A DNA stretch of 64,000 bases from Shinisaurus crocodilurus (GCA_021292165.1 CM037878.1:11834857-11898856), one strand, 5' to 3'. Positions 22,966 to 35,432 are shown, numbered from the stretch's first letter. Notes: a model not told the origin generated them from the letters alone. Translations and numbers: made by a program.

Positions 22966-23670
22966 TTTGACTCTCAGTCTCCCAACATAGCATGTATTCC
23001 ATTCTGGCACTGTCTCCCCATCTTTTTAAGGAAAATAACTCCAACCCCTCCGGTCCTCCCTCTCAGAGAATGCTTATATTCCTCAGGACTGGAGTAGGAT
23101 GCTGAGCTCTCTCTACAGCTGAAATATGCAGACAACAACAACAACAACAACAACAATAATAATATGCAGACTTTAAATAGGCTGGGTTGTGAGTAAAAGG
23201 GTGGGGCAGTAAGACTGAAGAATAAATGGCCGTCTTATTTCAGAGGGGGCACAGATTCTGAGTGGCTTTGGAGAGTAGCATGTCTCTGATGTATGTGTGT
23301 CCCTGACCTGAAAGTCTCAAGATTTAGTAGATGCCACACAACTCGAGGGGGTTGATGTGTAAGATGTCACCTTCAGTGGATAGAACCTTTTGCCTATAAG
23401 CCATTTCACCTCCAGTTTTGATAACCACGTGCCTGTGAACACCCATGTCACAATAAGTCTCTTAGTCTCTGAAATGCCATTACTTGTCTGGCAACTGATT
23501 CAGTGCCTTTTAATCATTCATTTTGTTTTAAGAACAATCAATCGTACATCAGTTGCATTTGCGCAAGTTAACGTACCGGTAACACCAGGACCATTTGAGT
23601 TCCTTTATTTGTAGTAAAAGTAATAATATAAATGGAAGCCTCGTGGCCCTGATTTAGCGCTAGTTAAAAC
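22966..23670. other. Intron 1 sequence, nothing recognised
   Basis: Contains (CAA)n at 23133-23162; otherwise unrecognised. Confidence 0.35.
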
Positions 23671-23854
23671 ACAGGAAGCTGCCTTATCCTCAGTCAAAAC
23701 TTTGGTCCATTTAGTCCAGTACTGTTGACACTGACCGGTAGCGACGCTCCACAGTTTCAGCCAAGAGTTTTTTGAGCCCAACCTGGAGATGCCAAGGATT
23801 GAACCTGGGGCCTTTGCCTGCAAACCATACACTCTGCTACTGAGTTATGGTCCT
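23671..23854 (-). mobile_element. tRNA-Ala-like SINE with CR1-like tail
   Basis: Antisense: acaggaagctgccttatcc, tggtccatttagtccagtac, gattgaacctggggcctt and actgagttatggtcc. Confidence 0.7.
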
Positions 23855-24298
23855 TAGCTGTGCTTTATTGCAAAAGATAGTTGACTTGGATGGAAATGTG
23901 CATCTCCCAATGCATCTGACAAATCCATCAAATTTAGTGGGAACTAGATGTGTACTGCAGTGCAGGTTCAGAGGCCTGTCCTATGTCTGTCTGTGATTTA
24001 TGTACATGTGGGCCTGTTTTCTGTTCTGTTATTCCACTGGTACCTTGTAACTAACATACAACCAAACACGCAGGCTTTTGATGTTCTGTGGCCCGGCCCT
24101 ACGGGAGGGATGTGGTGAGAGAAACAGGGTTGTGAGTATGTATGGGTTTTGTTTAGTCCGTTCCATGTGTGTTTTGCGGGTTGTCAGGCATCTTTCATCC
24201 TATTGTCTTCTCTTTGACGGAATTGGATATTTTTCCCCTTTGGGAAAGTCCACAAAAAAGTCCACTGAAATTTACGTAACTTTTGCTGGTATGTAGTA
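23855..24298. other. Intron 1 sequence, nothing recognised
   Basis: No repeat or exon recognised. Confidence 0.35.
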
Positions 24299-24539
24299 CA
24301 GTAATACCTTGAAACTTGGTTTGAGAGCGTTTTGCAAGACAAGCACATTTTTAAATATTAATTTAAAAAAATTTGACTTGATATACAAGTGACGTCTTGC
24401 AATACAAGTACTGTAGTACGGCTTAAATTAAAAATCTCTGTACAAATTTTTTTGGGGGAATTTCGTTTTGATATAAGAGTGTCTTGGATTACAAGCACGT
24501 TTCTGGAACGAATTATGCTCTCAATCCAAGGCATGACTG
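24299..24539. mobile_element. Tc1/mariner-like MITE, copy 2
   Basis: TA-flanked; left end cagtaataccttgaaactt (slightly eroded), right end ccaaggcatgactg. Interior as in copy 1. Confidence 0.7.
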
Positions 24540-24779
24540 TATTTTCTGTATTTTTCTTAGTGCTGTGCAGTGGAGGCTGAAGAGAGATCAGAGATGTATA
24601 AAACGTGGGGTCAGGGAGGTAAAAAAGGAGTATATATTAGCGTTTTCTGCTGACTTTTGTACGACTAAATTTATGCACAATTCCAGAAGGTTAAAAAAAA
24701 CGGTCCGCAGGTCCACACGACTCGGAAGATGCTTGTCTGCTGTGGAATCCACAGGTCAAATTCATAGAAATGGTAGAGT

Positions 24780-25266
24780 GTTCGGAAACTTCAGCTGGTT
24801 CAAAGAGCTGCTGCCATACTGCTGACTGGGGCTGGTTACAGGGAGCATACAACTCCTCTGTTACAACAGTTTCACTGGCTCCCAGTCTGTTTCTGGGCAC
24901 AATTCAAAGTGCTGGTTATGACCTTTAAAGCTCTATACGGCTCGGGTCCAGGTTATCTGAAAGACCCGTATTCTCCCCAACGAGCCTGCCCACACTTTGA
25001 GATCCTCAGGGGAGGCCCTTCTCTTGGTTCCACCACCATCACAGGCATGCCTGGTGGGAACGCGGGAGAGGGCCTTCTCAGTGGCTGCCCCAGCACTGTG
25101 GAACTCCCTCCCCAGGGAGGCTAGAGTGGCACCCTCCCTGGTAAGCTTCCGGAGGCAGGCAAAGACCTTTCTGTTTCAGAAGGCATTTGGGACTAGCCTG
25201 TGATGTGATGGAATGCTGTTTTTACTCTGTTATGTATATTGCACTGTTTTTAATTATTTATATATA

Positions 25267-25312
<46 letters not shown>

Positions 25313-25540
25313 ATATTAATATTAAAATTATAATAATTTTTAATATTATATTTTAATATTTAATATTATATATAATTTTTAATATTATTAATAGTTTTCT
25401 ATTTTTAACTTTTGTATTTTTCTATTTTTGTTTTAATTGTATGTTTTAAAGGCTGTGAGCTGCCTTGGGTACCAGTGTTAGGAGAAAGGCGGGATACTAC
25501 TACTACTACTATTATTATTATTATTATTATTATTATTCCG
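24780..25540 (+). mobile_element. L2-type LINE 3' fragment
   Basis: Sense remnants of the L2 C-terminus: a frame with VMTFKALYGSGPGYLKD, then a shifted frame with LVGTRERAFSVAAPALWNSL. The 3' UTR includes (TG)n at 25273-25307, AT-rich repeats, gctgccttgggtaccagtg and (TAC/TAT)n. Multiple frameshifts. Confidence 0.75.
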
Positions 25541-25811
25541 AAGTCATTTGAATTTGTTTTAAATTTCTCTGACATGCCTAGTCGTGGGGTGTAGGGATCG
25601 CATGATGTGCCCAACTCTCCCAGCTTTCTGGGGATAGGATCCACTGAGACACATGTCTGCTGTGGATGTTGTTGCAGTTTGTAGTTTCTGTTGATGGAGA
25701 CAACCTTACTGTCTGCCACAGCTATCACTCATTGCCTTACTAACCTGGCCAGAGACAAAGCAAAACTGTAGCTGGCTGGTCAAGAGGGATTTGAGAAAGA
25801 ACTGGAGTAGA

Positions 25812-25876
25812 ATTTCATAGATTTCATAGATCATAGAGTTGGAAGGAGCCTACAAGGCTATCAAGTCCAACCCCCT
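25812..25876 (-). mobile_element. 5S-SINE, CR1-tail remnant only (copy 6)
   Basis: tttcatagatttcatagatc, agttggaaggagcctacaa, cccct: tail present, 5S head lost. Confidence 0.6.
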
Positions 25877-25978
25877 CTTGTGCTAGGATTGAAAATTGTG
25901 AGACTGTTCTCTTGATGTTGCTTCACAAAAAAATGCTTGCCAAGATCCAAGAATATGGCTTGGAAGTTGGTCACTACT

Positions 25979-26212
25979 AGTGTGGCATAGTGGTTAGAGT
26001 GTTGGACTGGGACTCGGGAGATCCAGGTTCTAGTCCCCGCTCGGCCATGAAACTCACTGGGTGACTTTGGGCCAGTCACGGACTCTCAGCCTAACCTACC
26101 TCACAGGGTTGTTGTGAGGATAAAGTGGAGAGGAGGAGGAGGATTATGTAAGCCGCCTTGGGTTCCTTTCAGGAAAAAAGGTGGGGTATAAATATAATAA
26201 ATAAATAATAAA
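25979..26212 (+). mobile_element. tRNA-derived SINE with L2-like tail, full length
   Basis: agtgtggcatagtggttaga to ataaataataaaaa; complete head, body and tail. Confidence 0.9.
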
Positions 26213-26260
26213 AAATACTAATGACCAAGGCTGGCCTGCTCTTTTCAGATATTAGGATCT

Positions 26261-26665
26261 TTTATTATTTATTTATTATATTTATACCCCGCCTTTTTTC
26301 CCACAAGGAACCCAAGGCGGCTTACATAATCCTCCTCCTCCTCCTCTCCATTTTATCCTCACAACAACCCTGTGAGGTAGGTTAGGCTGAGAGTCAGTGA
26401 CTGGCCCAAAGTCACCCAGTGAGTTTCATTTTATTTATTTTTTATTTATTACATTTATACCCCACCTTTTTTCCTACAAGGAACCCAAGGCGGCTTACAT
26501 AATCCTCCTCCTCCTCTCCATTTTATCCTCACAACAACCCTGTGAGGTAGGTTAGGCTGAGAGGCAGTGACTGGCCCAAAGTCACCCAGTGAGTTTCATG
26601 GCCGAGCGGGGACTAGAACCCGGATCTCCCGAGTCCCAGTCCAACACTCTCACCACTACGCCATC
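26261..26665 (-). mobile_element. Two tandem antisense SINEs, one inserted in the other
   Basis: The first (26261-26429) stops at gagtttcat, where the tail of a second, complete copy (26430-26665) begins. With the sense copy at 25979 they form a close inverted pair able to make a long RNA hairpin. Confidence 0.85.
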
Positions 26666-27690
26666 ATACGCTTACACACATGGCCCAGTTGTTGTGTTTG
26701 CCATTTTGAACTCTGACCAGGACTCTGGCCATTATGCATGAAGAAATCCCAAGCTTTGTGCTGCAAGTAAACTATGCAAAATAAGCCAGTTTGCAAGCAT
26801 TCTGTTTATTTAGTATAACCCTGCTAACGTGGCATGCTGTATTCTGAACCAGATATTCCTGGATTTTTATTTTTTTTTAAACCGAAATGACAATATTTTT
26901 GGCATGGGGCTGGTGGTTAGGCAGCTGTTTTGTGGTGACTTTTTCTCCTAGGTGTGCAGGGTTGATGGAGCTCAAGGCTTTCTTTTCTCTCTCCTCCCCA
27001 CTCCCTTCTCGCCCTCCTGCTGTGTTGAGGCTTTTCCAGGAATGAGCTGTTCTGCTAGCAAAGCACATTCCACAGCCTCGGCTCCTTTTCTGGCAGACGC
27101 ATTGGCCTGCTGTTAAACCAGAGCCAGGACCAACAGGACAACAGGCCTGCAAGGGTTGGGATTGGAGGGGTCCAGACCAGAGCAGCTATGAGAGATTCTC
27201 TGTGTGGCTCCTCACTTGGTGGTTTGTTCTGCCGTGACCCCTGCGAAGGCCTCCGTCTCTGGGGAACATGGGAGCCCTCTCCAGGCACTCTCTGTCCAGA
27301 CAAACTTGTACGAGAAAGTCTGCCATTCCCATTACTACATGATCTCGGGCATGAATAAACTACTTGGGAGGAGGCTGTGTGTGGTGGAGGGCTTGATTTT
27401 AAAAAGATGTTTTGTAATAGTTGTGTGTGATCCTTTTTTCCTCTCACCGTGGAGTGTATGTAAGGCCACCCTCAAACCTGCTTAGCTTCAGTAATAGGAC
27501 TGCCAACACCAGGCACCTTCAGGCGATTTTCTGGGTCTGGGTTAGGGCTACATTTGAGTGAAGGCTCACTTGGCAAATTGCAGCCACTCACCGTGCTAGT
27601 GGGGCCAAAGCACGGAGGGCATTGAAGGACTTATTGCAGCCACAGTATAATCATGTCTAGTCGCAACATTTTAACTATTTTAATTACTCA
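26666..27690. other. Repeat-poor stretch of intron 1
   Basis: No transposon recognised. Open frames on both strands at 26877-27485 have no known domain and no matching splice sites; treated as chance. Confidence 0.35.
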
Positions 27691-28105
27691 TCATCATCAG
27701 GCGATCACTCGTGACCGAGTAAGATTGTCTTCCGGGATAAAAGGAGGAAATTCTAAAGAAGATTGTGTAGACTCTAGCGATGGGTCCGTAAGTGACTGTG
27801 GAGGCCAATTCTAGATCCACACAGCTTCCCACAGTGAGGACACAGGTTACCAGATAGAAGATGGTCCTGTAAAGGATTCATTTTGACGTGCTTTTCGCTT
27901 AGCACGTTTCTCCCTTTCACCTTGCACTCGGGCTTCTTCAAAGTCCGTGACCTTTGTGAAAGGCCAACCTCCATTTAGATCGTTCATGGGCCAGAGCTTC
28001 CCAGTTTTCGATGTTTATATTGCATTTTTTTAGATTAGCCTTATGAACATCTTTAAACCTCTTATATTGACCACCGATATTCCGCTTTCCATCCTTGAGT
28101 CACTA
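27691..28105 (-). mobile_element. LINE C-terminal fragment with zinc-finger-like end
   Basis: On the minus strand, frames read KRFKDVHKANLKK then (shifted) [25 protein letters not shown] basic segment followed by a CxxC...HxxxH finger is the usual C-terminus of RTE/BovB-like or related non-LTR elements. At least one frameshift. Its last ~110 bp also occurs at 49581-49740. Confidence 0.55.
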
Positions 28106-28769
28106 ATGTGTTTAGTAATGGTCATTGCAGCCTCTTTATATCCTAACAGGAATTTCAGCTTTTGGAGAGGGTGTGGGCAGGCTTCTAAGTAGCCACTCAC
28201 CTGTGGTGAGTAAGAATTGCCTCCAGCCGTACAAACGATGGGGATTTTCTCCCTTTCAGGCCACCACTGACTAATACAGTTAGATGTGTGCAGGCTTTGT
28301 TGTGGGTTTGTGGGTTACAAGTTGAGATAGGGCAAACAGATTTTCCTAGCTGGCAGCATATCATCAAAATGCCCTGAGTTGATAATAATGTAGATTGTGC
28401 AATACAATATAGAAGAGAGAGATAGAGATATTCAGTGAAAGTAGCAAATACCTTGCTTGCAATTTTTCATTTGTGTGAAATTTACGGTTGGCTGTTGGAA
28501 CGGTGTTCCTGGTACGATATGGACTAGCCTGGCGCTTATTAAGTTACCTATTTACGATGGAGAGAACAATTTCTGTCCATAGTAAATAGGTAACTATTTA
28601 AGTTACCTATTTAAATTAAGTTACCTATTTACTACGGACAGAATATGAACAATTTCTAATGGGTAGCAACCTTTTTGTGCCAGGGCTACCCCTCACCCCC
28701 GAGCATAGGCGAAGTACTACCAAGAAGTGCTTTTGAACATGTGGAGAGTGCATTTCCTTTGCTAATGAC
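28106..28769. other. Intron 1 sequence with a strong hairpin
   Basis: Mostly unrecognised. A 25-bp inverted repeat with one mismatch lies at 28571-28643 (see findings). Confidence 0.4.
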
Positions 28770-29080
28770 TCCTGAAATACGGCTAAGGAGAAGGCCTTTT
28801 CAGTAGCTGTGCCGAGGCAGGCTCTGGAACTCCCTTCTGAGGGAGGCTTGTCATACCTCCTCATTAATGACCTTCTGGATGTTGATAACTTTTGCAGTTT
28901 TAATAGGTCTCTCTTTTTTGAATATTTAAAACATTTGATTGCTTTTGTGTTGTGATTTTCTGCTGCTGTTTTTGTGTTGTGATTTTTTAGATTGGAGGAT
29001 TTTTAAAAAATTAAATTACTGACTTTTTGTAAGCTGCCTTGAACTCTTCAGAAATAAGGCAGAGTATAAATGTTTTCAAA
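28770..29080 (+). mobile_element. Old L2-type 3' fragment
   Basis: ggctaaggagaaggcctttt, ctctggaactcccttctgag, and tgtaagctgccttgaactc with aggcagagtataaatg. Confidence 0.6.
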
Positions 29081-29192
29081 CGTATAATGGCAATCAGCCC
29101 CTACACCTACACCTCTGGGTTTGATGGGAAGGGCTTCCAGGTAGGCTACAGGACATCTCCCTTGAAGAATTAAGGCTGCCATCCTATGCACA

Positions 29193-29361
29193 TTTATAGA
29201 TTTCATAATAGAGTTGGAAGGAGCCTACAAGGCTATCCAGTTGAACCCGCTGCTCAATGCAGGAAACTAGAGGAGGGGTCTCCCATCCAAGTAATCACCA
29301 GGCCTGGCCCTGCTTAGCTTTCCACACTCAGACTAGCTGAGTCAGCGTGAGCCACAGGCCT
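29193..29361 (-). mobile_element. 5S-rRNA-headed SINE with CR1 tail, copy 7
   Basis: Antisense full-length copy; agagttggaaggagcctac to gtgagccacaggcct. Confidence 0.85.
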
Positions 29362-29559
29362 AAGCTGGTTGTGCCCTCCTTAGCCCCTGACTCTGTGGCT
29401 GTAAAGGTGGTGAGCTAATTTTCTTCTTGGTTATATTTCATGCCAGTTATGAAGATGAGCCTCAACAGTGTGTGTTTGCCAGACCCTCTGTGCTGTGTTC
29501 TGCATCCATGAGGGTAGAAAGTTTATTTCTAAAGGAAAGTGCCAAACCTTTGGTTGTCA

Positions 29560-29909
29560 GCTCTTCAGCAGGTATCGTTCTGGCTCCATTAATATCAGCT
29601 CCCCAAAGAGGTGCGCCTGGTGCCCACTCTGTATTCCTTTAGGCGCCAGGTGAAAACCTTTTTATTTGCCCATTTTAATGGTTGATTTTTTATTCATTTT
29701 TATTATTCTACTGTATCTCCAGACTGATTATTTTTGGCTGCTTGGTTTCATTGTGTGATTATATATTGTTCTTCATTTTATTTTATGATGTTTTGTTTTT
29801 AAGATGATTGTTTTTATCTTGTTTCTCTTTGTAAACCGCCCAGGGAGCCTTTCGGCTGATGGGCGGTGAACAAATACTGTATATTAAATAAATAAAAATA
29901 AATAAATAA
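29560..29909 (+). mobile_element. L2-type 3' fragment
   Basis: tctgtattcctttaggcgcc, tgaaaacctttttatttgcc, then tgtaaaccgcccagggagc, gatgggcggtgaacaaata and an AATAAATAAAT tail. Confidence 0.65.
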
Positions 29910-31089
29910 TATGATACCTGCCAGCAAAATATATACACTATGCGAGCAGTTTCACAGCAAAAACATCAAGAGTCATTACAGAAGAAGTGCAGTGCATTCA
30001 TCCTCTACATGAATGTGTAATGCAGATCAGTAGGCATACCGGTAAATTAAAAAGCTGAGTAGCTCTGTGCCTCTATCATATAGTTATGCCAGGTGGTCTC
30101 TGTGCAGATTACCCTTCCCTGTTTTGTAAGTAAGGACTTGCCTACTGGCTTGCAATGCAACCCTTAGCACAGTGTCTTCCAGAGCTCTTGGAACCTCTCC
30201 TGCCTGCATCTCAGTTAGACACAACTATTTGATTGGTTGGAACATAGGATGTGAGAAATGATGGCACTGTAGAATGCTCCGTTCAGATTAAATAAGTTAA
30301 TTTGAGCCTTCCGGGGCCCAAGGAACAAGTTTCTTTGATGTATCTAAACACCAGGGTAGGGATGGAAGGCGTAGTTTGGGTGGGGCAGATTTAATTAGGA
30401 TGGAAAGCCCTATTTACCGCCTGGAATTTTCTGGCCCTGTTTTTCGTCGCCGTTTAGTCAGATGGGCAGAAAAATCCTGCCTGCAGAGGACTTCCGCAAC
30501 TGAAGGAAACAACGAGAGTTCCTGACTCTTAATTTTACTAACTCCTGTAGCTAGATGGGCTTTTTAAAGATCAGCCGATTTATTTCTAAGCCCATTTTCG
30601 TGAAAGGATCCTTGGAGCACCAGGAGAGTTGTGTATGGAGGAAGGTGGGCATGTATTAATCAGCCTTGTGTTGTATAGTCTTGCTTGATCTTTGGGCAAC
30701 CCTATGCATGAAGTTACTTGTTCCTTTTCTTACAGAAATCAAGGGCCACCTGGTCAGTCCATATAGCCAGGGACTCATGTATGCCATGATTCTGTAGGAG
30801 CCTAAAGACACCACATAAGATGGTATTTGACCAGAAGTTCAGCTGTCTGCAGATCTCAGCCTTTTTGATTTTTATTTATTTATTTATTTTAGGGGCAAGG
30901 TTTTAGCCATTAGGCTTAAAACTACATGGGTAATGCCTGGTAAAGTCTTCAAAGCTAGAAGGTTGGCTATAATTTCCAGTGGTTTGGGATGGGGCTCCAG
31001 TGTCTTGTACTTTCTTCATATTAGTTCCTTAATGTGGGCTGTCATGAAGCTTATAGGATAATCTTTTATACAGAGGGATCGTAGTGACA
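29910..31089. other. Repeat-poor stretch of intron 1
   Basis: About 1.2 kb without recognised transposons. The part 30280-30640 (ttaatttgagccttccgggg, gcgccgttt-like text, gattaaataagttaatt) has the texture of conserved non-coding DNA; unproven. Confidence 0.35.
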
Positions 31090-31097
31090 ATTTAAAT

Positions 31098-31233
31098 CAG
31101 GGCTCTCCAACCTTGGGTCCCCAGATGTTGCTGGCCTACAGCTCCCAGAATCCCTTGCCATTAGCCATGCTGGCTGGGTATGCTGGGAGCTGTAGGCCAG
31201 CAACATCTGGGGACCCAAGGTTGGAGAGCCCTG
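31098..31233. mobile_element. hAT foldback MITE
   Basis: cagggctctccaacc to ggttggagagccctg, 136 bp, flanked by ATTTAAAT (31090-31097, 31234-31241). Confidence 0.92.
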
Positions 31234-31380
31234 ATTTAAATAATAATCCAGGCCCTCCCAGAATTGTTATTCATTCCTTCTGTCTTCTTCCTTTGATGTT
31301 TCCCCAATCTCTGCATGTCTCCCTCTTCCTATCAGAAACCTAAATTATGCAAAACAGTAAAAAAAAATCAGAATAAATTA

Positions 31381-31849
31381 CAGTCATGCATAATGGAGAG
31401 CATAATTCGTTCCAGAAATGTGCTTGTAATCCAAAACACTCTTAAACATCAGGAAAAATGTCCTGACTGTCAGAGCAATAAGACAATGGAATCAACTACC
31501 TAGGGAGGTCGTGGGCTCTCCCACTCTGGAGGCATTCAAGGTGCAGCTGGACAGACATCTGTCAGAGATGCTTTGACCTAGATTCCTGCATTGAGCAGGG
31601 GGTTGGACTCGATGGCCTTGTAGGCCCCTTCCAACTCTACTTTTCTATGATTCTATGATATCAAAATGAAATCCCCCCCAAAAATTTGTACAGAGATTTT
31701 TAATTTAAGCCGTACTACAGTACTTGTATTGCAAGACGTCGCTTGTATATCAAGTAATAAATAAATAAATAAATAAATAAATATTTAAAAATTTGCTTGT
31801 CTTGCAAAACGCTCTCAAACCAAGTTACTTGCAATCCAAGGTATTACTG
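31381..31849. mobile_element. Tc1/mariner-like MITE, copy 3, with nested CR1
   Basis: TA-flanked, in reverse order to copies 1 and 2 (starts cagtcatgcataatgg, ends ccaaggtattactg). It is interrupted by a CR1 3' end (31446-31658). Confidence 0.8.
31446..31658 (+). mobile_element. CR1 3' end, nested in MITE
   Basis: catcaggaaaaatgtcctgac, aatcaactacctagggaggt, gggggttggactcgatgg, ending attctatga. Confidence 0.88.
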
Positions 31850-32021
31850 TATATAGAGTAAGGGAGATCATGGTGGAAGTGAGACTTAAGCCTAGGTTTT
31901 CTAGCCCAAAATTCTCATCACTAGATGAGACCACCCTGGTGCTCTTGGTGTGTTGAGACAAGGGGTGTGCCAATCAGTAGAAGCCACACCCTGCCCCAGC
32001 CAGGTTTCTCAGCCTTTAGGC

Positions 32022-32156
32022 TAGTGTTCTCCAACCTTGGGTCCCCTGATGTTTTTGGCCTACAACTCCCAGCATGCCCCAGCCAGCTATGCTGGCTGGG
32101 GCATGCTGGGAGTTGTAGGCCAAAAACATCTGGGGACCCAAGGTTGGAGAACACTG
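32022..32156. mobile_element. hAT foldback MITE
   Basis: tagtgttctccaacc (first base mutated) to ggttggagaacactg, near-perfect hairpin with centre agctatgctggct; flanked by CTTTAGGC (32014-32021, 32157-32164). Confidence 0.92.
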
Positions 32157-32164
32157 CTTTAGGC

Positions 32165-33235
32165 AATGCTCTCAACACACTTTAATACTACCCAGCTATG
32201 AGGGCTAGAAACATGTATACCCAAACTCAGTAAGCAGAGTTCCTCAGGATCTTGATCTAGAGAACACATTTTGTGCTGCAGAAGCAGCCTTTATTATTCA
32301 TGGCACAATCATAGCCATCCAGAGTCTTGGGCCATACTCTGCCTGAATTGCTCAAGATTTCTAAATATGTAAGTGATTTTTTTTTTGCTCTCTTTTAGAA
32401 GTGGGGCCTCTCCTAGCAGTAATGAAATGTCTGAGCAGAACCCCTTGGGCAGATCTGCAGCCTTTTAAATCCTGCTCTCTCCCCGCTCCCCCCCAGGGTG
32501 TTGACCCAGATGATTGTAACTTTTCTTGCATGGTTCCATCTGGTGAAGAGACTTCAAAGCCTGTCTGGTTCCTGCAGGAGCATATGGCCTTCCAGAAGAT
32601 AGTTTTGCAGTGGCGATGTCCCAGCCGCTGTTCAGCGTACGTGCGTGATTACTTTCATTTATATTATACAGGCTCTCCATAAATCGAGGGGGGGGGGGGG
32701 AGGCAGTTCTTCTGTCTTGACTTATACCACAGGCTGCTCAAACACGATGCCGTTGTTATTTGCTGGCATGGAAATAAAGTGATAAATAAGAGTCGGCTGA
32801 AGATGTCTGATATTAAGCTTTTTAAATCCTTTCGTCAAATGATTCTGTTGCTGTGTGCCAGGGGAAGGTAGAGCCCAGCCATACCCAAATCCAGACATGG
32901 AGCGTTCTCCAGCCAAAGGCACCTGAGTCCAGTTGCTGGAGGCTTAAGCCAGAGGCTGGGCTTAAGCTGGAAACTGGAGTGGAGCAGGCAGGTAGTCATG
33001 CTTGGTTGACCAGGCGAGGGCAGAAGCCCAGACTCCTTGTACTTGCATCAGGCCTGGCCAATCCAAAGGCTGATTGCTGCCTGCCAATCTCAGGGCCTGA
33101 TCTTGCATGCCCCTATTCCCTTCTGTTCCCGATAGGGGCTCTAAGACCTGAGTGCACACAGTCTCAGCTTCAGGTCAGTTAAATCAGTGGTCAGTTCTTT
33201 GTAATGGAGAGATGTAAACAGTGCCCCCCCCCCCC
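32165..33235. other. Intron 1 sequence, nothing recognised
   Basis: A G run at 32688-32701; no exon with DVL3-like content was found here. Confidence 0.35.
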
Positions 33236-33578
33236 ACCAAGGATCTGTATTGGCACTGGTGCTTTTTAACTTGTTCATAACTGATTTGGCATTTGGGGTG
33301 AGCAGTGAGGTGGCCAAGTTTGCTGATGACACCAAATTATTTAGGGTGGTTAGAACAAAAAGGGACCACAAAGAGCTCCAAAAGGATCTTTCTAAACTGG
33401 TGGAATGGGCATTAAAATGACAGATGTGGTTCTGTGTAGGGAAGTGTAAGTGATTCTCATTTGGGGTGGGAGCGGGATTCCAGCTTCACATACAGTATAT
33501 GCTGATGGGGGTTTGATTGGCAGTGACTGAATGTATGATTAGATGGACCTTCGGTCTGATCCAGCATGGCTCTTCTTA
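33236..33578 (+). mobile_element. CR1 fragment with internal deletion
   Basis: Frame remnants LVLFNLFITDL and [11 protein letters not shown] show CR1 reverse transcriptase; then gattagatggaccttcggtc and tgatccagcatggctcttc from a CR1 3' end. Confidence 0.7.
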
Positions 33579-34081
33579 ACTTCAGGATACGAGCCATTTG
33601 GTTCATGCCCATGGAAGCTTTGGTGTCCTTGCTGAAGAAAAACGGACAGTTCCTGCTTGCTCACAATGTTTGCTTGGATATCAGCCATCCTTTGAGCACT
33701 TGTTTTGGTGAATCCAAGTTTTCTTTCATATCGGTTGCTTTATGTGGGCGTATATTCCTCAGAACCTCTACTTTCATTAAAAAAGAGAGAGAGAAAATGT
33801 AGTCCTTAAGCCTGCAAAAATAGGCTTGAAGATGTCATGGCAATGGAAATCCAGATTTTGCATAAGGTATGCAGGTTACAAAATCCAATTTTCCTTTGTG
33901 CAGAAGTGGGATTCTGCACACATACCCCTAGAGCAGAGTGTTCACAGCTCTGATTGCTGCCTTCCATGCTTTGTGGGGCAGTGGGAGGATTGCACGTGCA
34001 TAGTCCAGTAGCCAGCATTAGAAAGGAAATGAGTTTTTCCATCTGAACAAAACATTGCCAACTATATATTGCACACGCACA

Positions 34082-34119
<38 letters not shown>

Positions 34120-35432
34120 AGTGCATCAGGAATCATAAACAAGAGTCACATATTGAAGAGGACTTAGGCTGGGCTTCTGTAGTTTGCACAGCTGCAGGCT
34201 GACAGATCTGCAACTTGACATAGGAATAGGATATAGCAAGTTAGGAAGTTGTCTGCAGATGTAATTGGTTTGATTCCTTAATTGTTTAGTGTAGATTTTG
34301 AGGTTGCAGAATGTAGTGAGGGAAGGAGAGAAGAAAGCTATTGTGATGCATGCTAGACTCCATGGAGTGTGTGTGTGTGTGTGTGTGTGTACATGTGCGC
34401 GTGTGCTAGAAATCTACAGGTCAGCAAATTTTGTTGCAGGACTAATACGACTTGGAAGCTGTTGTTTGTTTTTTTCTTTTTAAATCAGATGTTTAAGGGC
34501 CCCTTAACGCTTTAAACTGGCTGGAAGTTGGTTTCATTATTTTGGTGGTCTATTTGTTTATATCTGATTATCCAGCCAAGATTAGTTTCCAAAGCGAGTA
34601 AGCAACTTGCAATTAATATCTACAGAAAGGTACAATATAATTAGGGACATGTCGGTGTGTATGTGGGGAGTCCCTTCTGGTCTGTAGTAATTGGTGGTAC
34701 AGTCTGGGTTGCAGTCTCTTCCCTTCAGGAGGAGATGCAGATGGAATAGGAGGCTGGCTGGTGGTGAAGATGACAACCAACGGGAACAGCCCTTCAGTTG
34801 ATCTCATTTATGTTTCTCTTCCTCACACCATCCTCAAACTTTGTCAGTGTTCTGAGAATTATTAGATTATTGTTCCTCTTAAAGAGCTGTAGGCGCCAGA
34901 GTTCCTTGATTAGGAGCCATGCCAAGTCTGAAGAGACCTGAAACTGGTTCCAAATTTGGCATGTGGATATGCCCAAGCTATCATGGTTATGTTTATGTGG
35001 CTTTTCATAGTAGGGATACTGGACTTTCCCCTTCAACACAAGCTTCCTCCCCACCCCTCCACTTTATCCTGTGCCTCACCTTGTTCAAGTGCTTCTAAGT
35101 GTCTATTGTTATAAGTCGTGTTTTTCCAAGAAAGTTCCAAAATTAAGTTCATGAGCAAAATGCACATTGCAGACTTCTTTAACTTGTTTCAGTTGCACAA
35201 TCTTGGGTTCCTGACCCTCAGTGCCTCAGCTTAATTGCTCTGAAGGATATGGGGTGTAGATGCTTTTCCTTACCATGCTCTTATCACTACCTTTTAAGAA
35301 ATATCTGTAGGAGGTTTTTATGATGGCAGCATGTCAACGTCTTACATTTTTGCCCTAAAATCAGACCCACCTGCTCTGTTACGTGCTCTTGTGTTGGCCT
35401 GGACTCTGACTCCCCCCCCTTCTCTTTTTCAG
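33579..35432. other. 3' end of intron 1
   Basis: Contains (CA)n at 34073-34119 and (TG)n at 34366-34391; otherwise unrecognised up to the exon 2 acceptor. Confidence 0.45.

Noticed and set aside
26877..27485. Possible exon(s) in a repeat-poor stretch
   Set aside because: ORFs on both strands overlap, and none has Dishevelled-like or other familiar sequence with matching splice sites.
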